A DNA stretch of 64,000 bases from Apostichopus japonicus (lineage: Eukaryota > Echinodermata > Holothuroidea > Aspidochirotida > Stichopodidae). The DNA is taken from assembly GCF_037975245.1 (NCBI RefSeq), contig NC_092573.1:5643501-5707500 (forward strand), written 5' to 3'. Below, piece after piece: positions 59,901 to 64,000 of this stretch. The position numbers were made by a program, and so were the translations under genes. Position 1 is the first letter of the stretch. The number at the start of each line of letters is the position of its first letter. The notes under the pieces are model-generated. The model saw only the letters and a list, made by a program, of their open reading frames with translations. It was not told where the DNA came from and did not search any database.

Positions 59901-62900
59901 TGTCCTGTCTAATTGTACTACATGTAGGGACTATTATCTCGGTAATTGTCACTGCTAGACAAAAGAATAGTATCAACAAATTCCAAATTGTTTGACCAAT
60001 TTGAACAGAATTGGGGTTAACCAACATGCCTCAAAGTGTACTCATTCATCACATAACAGGAAGTGAAGTGGCTGTAGATAGTTATAGTGTAATTTGCATA
60101 AATTATATTTAAATGAAAAACAAGGTCTGATTAATCTCGGTAATTTTTGAGTGTGTATCCTGTATTTGCAACTCTAAATTTGTTCTTTCTTGTCTTTGAA
60201 GTACCGTTGGAATACATTGAGATTTGCTAATAGTGATTTCGAAGACTCAATCTCTTCATCTCTTCTTCACCTTCATAGGTACCAAAGGTAGACTACTGGT
60301 ATGGTTCTGTTAACTTCACTGGAGTATTTGAAGTCTCTCAGAAAACAATCTCTGGATCCAGAAACAACATTTATATCTACCGAGATGTACAGAAAGCAAC
60401 CTTCATTGAGACTGACAAGCCATTGTATAAGCCTGGCCAAGAGGGTAAATATGTTTGCTTAACAAAATGTCCACTCTTTACATTTACTTATTTCTCTGTA
60501 AGAGCTTTACAGTACTTTTGTTCGTTTTATTATACATACAACAGTTCTCAAAAATACCTCCAGATGATATCTGCTAAAGGTTATATGATTTAGTACATTA
60601 TTACTGTATGCATATATAGTATGAATATGCATATATAGTATGAATATGCATATATATGTGAAATGACACATTATGGGATAAAGGATGTCAATCATAAAGG
60701 TAATAATGTGTCTGAAGTAAAGAAGTATGTTTATAGAGGCTAATTACTAAAAATATGATATAATTTTGCCCAAAGTTAGAATTGTAGGGCTGTTCTTGTC
60801 CCATGATGGGTGGTACAGTTTCAAGTGATTAATGTGTATGAACCTTATGGTTTTTTTGCATGCTATGTACAGTAATTGTTAGAACTAAGAGAGTATGTGG
60901 GCGGAAGTGAATGGTCGTTGTGTTCACCAGGGGGCTTATTGTGAAAACCATGTTTTACACATTATTTAAGGACAAGGATGTCATATTTTTTATGTTAATG
61001 TATCACATTTAGGACTGGAAGCCTGTATTGTTGAGGTCAATGGTCATTTCAGGACAGCCTGTGTCATTGTGAATTTATTGTTTGTCACATCACACTGCTT
61101 TTCACTGTATTACTAAGATCAAGTATGTTGTACACCCTCACTATACATTTACTTCAGATCCATGAATAAAACTGCTCATGTTACATCAAAGAAACCATAA
61201 TTTATGCATATTTGCACTGTGGTCATACTTGCCATGATACTTGCTTCTTTTTACCTATTCTTTTTGTACTTCTCCCCACAGTGAAGTTTCGCTTGATTAC
61301 CATTGACTCTGACTTCAAACCTGAAACTTCAAATGTAAGTAATATTTAAAGTAACAGTTTAAGCAGAAATTTTTGAATAGATATGTCACAGTCCTACAAA
61401 CATGCATAACTTTTTGAGTGCAGTTTGTGTTTGGATACCTATTCCAGTTTAGAAAACATTCACCTTTGCAGTTGCTTTCACCACAGTGTAATACATTGAG
61501 TCATGGAAATTGACCCAGGAATAATGAAATTAGGCAAGAATAATGAATATTTGGTAGTGAATTGGCTCCTCAATGAGGACCTTATTGTTCATATTAATCC
61601 TGTTTTTCTTTGTAAGTGGTCTCTTATTTTGCAACAATGTTCAACATTTCATGAACACTGAGCACAAACTGTTGTGAAAGTGTCTTAAATGTCATGTCTG
61701 TTTACTCAGATTCCAAGCAAATATAAAATCTTTGTCTAGACCAGAGCTAGGTTCTCAGATGATGACCAGTGGTCCAAATCCGCGCCGCAAAAGATTCCCC
61801 ACCAGCTTGTGCATAGGAACTTGTACTTATTTGGTAATTAGGATGCGTCGGTATCTGGATATACCAGGTATACCAAAAACACCAGGTATATCCAAATCAA
61901 ACATTGAATGCCCAGTAAAAATGATACCGGATAAAAGTACATACCTAGATAACACACGCGAACTTGAGGAAATTCCTGCTGCTACTGTTTATTATGTATA
62001 ACTTACCACTCCCCGTACTCCCAAACTGTAAACATTACTGCTGCACAATCTTAGCCCTTGTATTGTACATGTTGCTTGTACAGTACTGTACGTACCAGAC
62101 AAAAGTCAATGAAGGGATATGTTTCTTGCGCCTTCACGGACAAAAATGGTTTAAGCCTAATCGGCCAATCACGAGCACAGATTGGTTACATATACACGTA
62201 CACGATAATTTGGAACAGTCTATGTACAGATTGGGGAGAGGGGGAGGTACAGAATACAGCACAGCACCTGTTGGAAGTTTTATTCAACTGATTGCATAAA
62301 CTTTTTGGCAAAAAGAACAATGCACCTAGCTTTTGAAACTTCAGTAATAAAAACACAGTGCTGCTGTTCCACTTCTATATTGTGTGAGCTTACATACTGA
62401 GTGAAACCTCTATAGTTGCTAGTTTGTGGTTTTCTTGGTATTCTTGAAGTACTGTCAGCTCTATTGAGTCACAGGTTAATTTTTGAAGGATACTGTGCAT
62501 GATCTGTTTCCTGTGCATATTTCATTCTCACACGTCCCCGCATTTTGACCTTGGTGACATGCTGAAATTCCTTTTTAAAAGGAACTGTCTGTAAAGAGAA
62601 ATAGCAATTTTAGATTTATTACTTGGTAACTTGGCAAATCTAATTGAAAATTGCCATTCCTTGAGCATGAGGTTCAAGTGAACCTTTGTATATTGTAGAA
62701 AAGTAAACTATTATGAAATATTAAAAACGTGACAAAATGTTCAATAGTATATGAGTTCTTGGCTTCTGTAATGTTAGTGTTTGAATATGTAAAAGTAGAT
62801 ACAAGAATGACTGTATTCAGTACAACTCCACTCACTGTCATTCACAAAAACAATGAGTTAATTAGCCAAGAAAACCTGGATCAGTGATATCCTATCTTCT

Positions 62901-63836
62901 TTTGGTGGAGGTGGGGGGGGTGGGAGGGGGAAAGCAAGAGGTGTATGGGATGGGACAGAGGGTTGTGGTAGTGGGGTGTAGGTGTATGTATCAATTTCCT
63001 GCAGCTACAGTCTCTGTTATATTCACCTGGCAAGTGGAAAAATTAGGTACAGGTTATTTGCTTAATTGGGAGGATTGACTAGGTTTAGGTTTTCTACAGT
63101 AAACTACATATTTACTACTTTTTTTCTATCTTCAACATGTGTAATATCAGATTTCCAAGATTCAAATTGAATCTCCTAATAACATCAGACTGGCTCAATG
63201 GAGAAATGTCGAGCGCCCAGATGGTCTGGTTGACCTGTCCTTCCAACTCATCTCAGAACCCGCCTTAGGTATATATAATATCAAAGCCTATGTGGACGAC
63301 AACTGGATCTCTCAACCATTTAAGGTGGATGAATATGGTAAGTGAAACTTGAATATGTTGAAGGCAGCTACCACTTTACGGTTCTATAATTACCCACTTA
63401 ACCCCTAGGGTATTCACAGGGTGAATAATAGCATAGTTTACTTAACCATTAAAGATGACTTCAGAGATGTGTTCCATTAAAATTTCATATGTTGGTTCAC
63501 ATTATTAACATTGGTGGTAATGGATTTGTGTCATATATATTATATGTACTTTTCTAGGTGTTATCTGCTCTGCTATATTAAATGTGATGAAAGAAGCTTA
63601 TAAGCATCTCTTTATGAATCCATAAAACCACAATTAACTTCAACGTGTATGTTGCAGTTGCTAAATCCTGCTAGTTAGGGCAAAGAAACCTTGACCTACT
63701 TCATGCAGTATTAATTAAACTCCATTGTAATTATTTTCTTTTTTTGGCCAGTTTTGCCCAAGTTTGAGGTGACAGTAAGAGCTGATAGTTATATCCTAAT
63801 CAATGCTGAAGAGTTCAGTTTCCAAGTCTGTGCAAA
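53805..63836 (+). CDS. Gene B: 5' part of a second thioester-type (A2M/C3 family) gene, six coding exons, cut by the window edge
   Basis: Exons 53805..53914, 59458..59641, 60279..60444, 61282..61334, 63151..63337 and 63752..63836 join in frame (phases 2, 0, 1, 0, 1, 2) and give about 261 residues: signal peptide, MG1, MG2 and the start of MG3. Landmarks are 'TFIETDKPLYKPGQEG', 'VKFRLITIDSDF' and 'VLPKFEV'. Every intron phase matches gene A, and exons 4 to 6 have identical lengths, so the genes are paralogues. Transcription runs away from gene A. The thioester and bait regions lie beyond 64000, so whether this copy is functional and whether it has a C345C tail cannot be judged. Confidence 0.92.
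56860..57060. repeat. Two-copy repeat of about 140 bases in intron 1 of gene B
   Basis: 'GGAGGAGACGTACATGGAAC' occurs twice with the following 'AGCTATA(G/A)GACAGCAT(G/C)ATACCCCCA'. The middle part ('AAAACTGCTCATGTTACATC') recurs near 61167, so it is also dispersed. Confidence 0.85.
57261..58346. mobile_element. Foldback-type element: long inverted repeats built from a 22-base tandem repeat
   Basis: Arms 57261..57642 and 57945..58346 are reverse complements from outer 'GGTAGGCCATACGG' to inner 'GACCAATCACATCAGC'. Each arm contains about 11 copies of AATTAATACGGGCATTAAAT plus AG. The loop is about 300 bases without coding potential. The architecture matches foldback transposons; it lies in intron 1 of gene B. 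Confidence 0.85.
59458..59641 (+). CDS. Gene B exon 2: MG1 domain
   Basis: Encodes DIGFLLYLPANLESGATVQA, 'YIETNTTEPFTAELNF' and 'GEGSIDIE', the MG1 pattern 'YL...P..L..G....V...'. Acceptor ATGCAG, donor GTATGT; phase 2 in, 0 out, as in gene A exon 2. No other feature is seen in the intron 59642..60278. Confidence 0.88.
60279..60444 (+). CDS. Gene B exon 3: MG1 end, 'ETDKPLYKPGQ'
   Basis: Begins VPKVDYWYGSVNFTGVFEVS and ends 'ATFIETDKPLYKPGQE'. This is the superfamily landmark at the MG1/MG2 boundary. Acceptor CATAG, donor GTAAAT; phase 0 in, 1 out. NFT is a glycosylation sequon. The intron 60445..61281 has only short AT repeats near 60605..60655. Confidence 0.93.
61282..61334 (+). CDS. Gene B exon 4: 53-base MG2 exon
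   Basis: Encodes VKFRLITIDSDFKPETSN; identical in length and phase to gene A exon 4 (VKFRVLTVDADLRPDSSK), with 8 of 18 residues the same. Acceptor CCACAG, donor GTAAGT. No feature is recognised in the intron 61335..63150 beyond a G-rich stretch near 62910. Confidence 0.92.
63151..63337 (+). CDS. Gene B exon 5: MG2 domain
   Basis: Encodes ISKIQIESPNNIRLAQWRNV, 'LGIYNIKAYVDD' and ends 'FKVDEY'. Length 187 bases, as in gene A exon 5. Acceptor ATCAG, donor GTAAGT; phase 0 in, 1 out. Confidence 0.93.
63752..63836 (+). CDS. Gene B exon 6: MG3 start 'VLPKFEV'
   Basis: Encodes VLPKFEVTVRADSYILINAE and ends 'FQVCAK'. 85 bases, phase 1 in, 2 out, exactly as gene A exon 6. Acceptor GGCCAG, donor GTAAGT. 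Last exon visible; nothing coding is seen in 63837..64000. Confidence 0.93.
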
Positions 63837-64000
63837 GTAAGTATACAATCAGCAATTTCAGTTTAGTCTTATCTTTTTCTATTTAGCTAAGTCCTGTACA
63901 TGTGATATACTAAATATTCATGATGCTACTTGAACCAATCAGAGGTTGATGCTATGGGTCACATGATCTTTGGAATATAGTTGCATACCATCATTATTCT

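Overview
This is intron-rich, AT-leaning eukaryotic nuclear DNA, most likely from a marine invertebrate deuterostome. An echinoderm is my best guess, from the gene type and repeat style, but the species cannot be read from the sequence. Two genes are supported. Both encode secreted thioester-containing proteins of the alpha-2-macroglobulin/complement C3 superfamily, and they are transcribed away from each other.

Gene A (minus strand, ATG at 45446, stop at 6987..6985) is complete. It has 33 coding exons that I joined by GT/AG sites and reading phase, about 1,580 residues in all. Order of parts: signal peptide, macroglobulin (MG) domains, a short bait-like segment, the 'YFPETW' region, the CUB/thioester domain with GCGEQ (17978..17992) and a histidine at the C3 catalytic position (17645..17647), the receptor-binding domain, and a C-terminal C345C/NTR-like domain ending in 'NPDCPVS'. 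The C345C tail is normal for C3/C4/C5 and absent from vertebrate A2M, while the bait-like segment and the lack of an anaphylatoxin domain are A2M-like. One exon junction (15 to 16) does not match in phase, so a small exon is missing from the model; a 37-base candidate at 25417..25453 would repair it.

Gene B (plus strand, ATG at 53805) runs off the right edge. Its first six coding exons match gene A in exon phase, and exons 4, 5 and 6 have identical lengths (53, 187 and 85 bases). The two are therefore paralogues arranged head to head. About 8.4 kb separates the start codons. A good TATA box (53444..53453) lies about 350 bases before the gene B ATG; the gene A promoter is weaker. No other gene is supported.

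Layout. 1..5868: two near-identical 2.54-kb direct repeats with a 788-base spacer, no convincing gene. 5869..6984: flank and 3' UTR of gene A, with a two-copy 117-base repeat and an AATAAA signal. 6985..45446: gene A, its introns full of minisatellites and transposon debris (a CR1-like LINE tail, a hAT-like 1.1-kb element, MITEs, foldbacks). 45447..53804: intergenic, with MITE-like elements and long G or C runs. 53805..64000: 5' part of gene B, whose 5.5-kb first intron holds a 1.1-kb foldback element whose arms are tandem repeats of a 22-base unit.

Most short open frames in the window are chance ORFs in introns or repeats and were left out.
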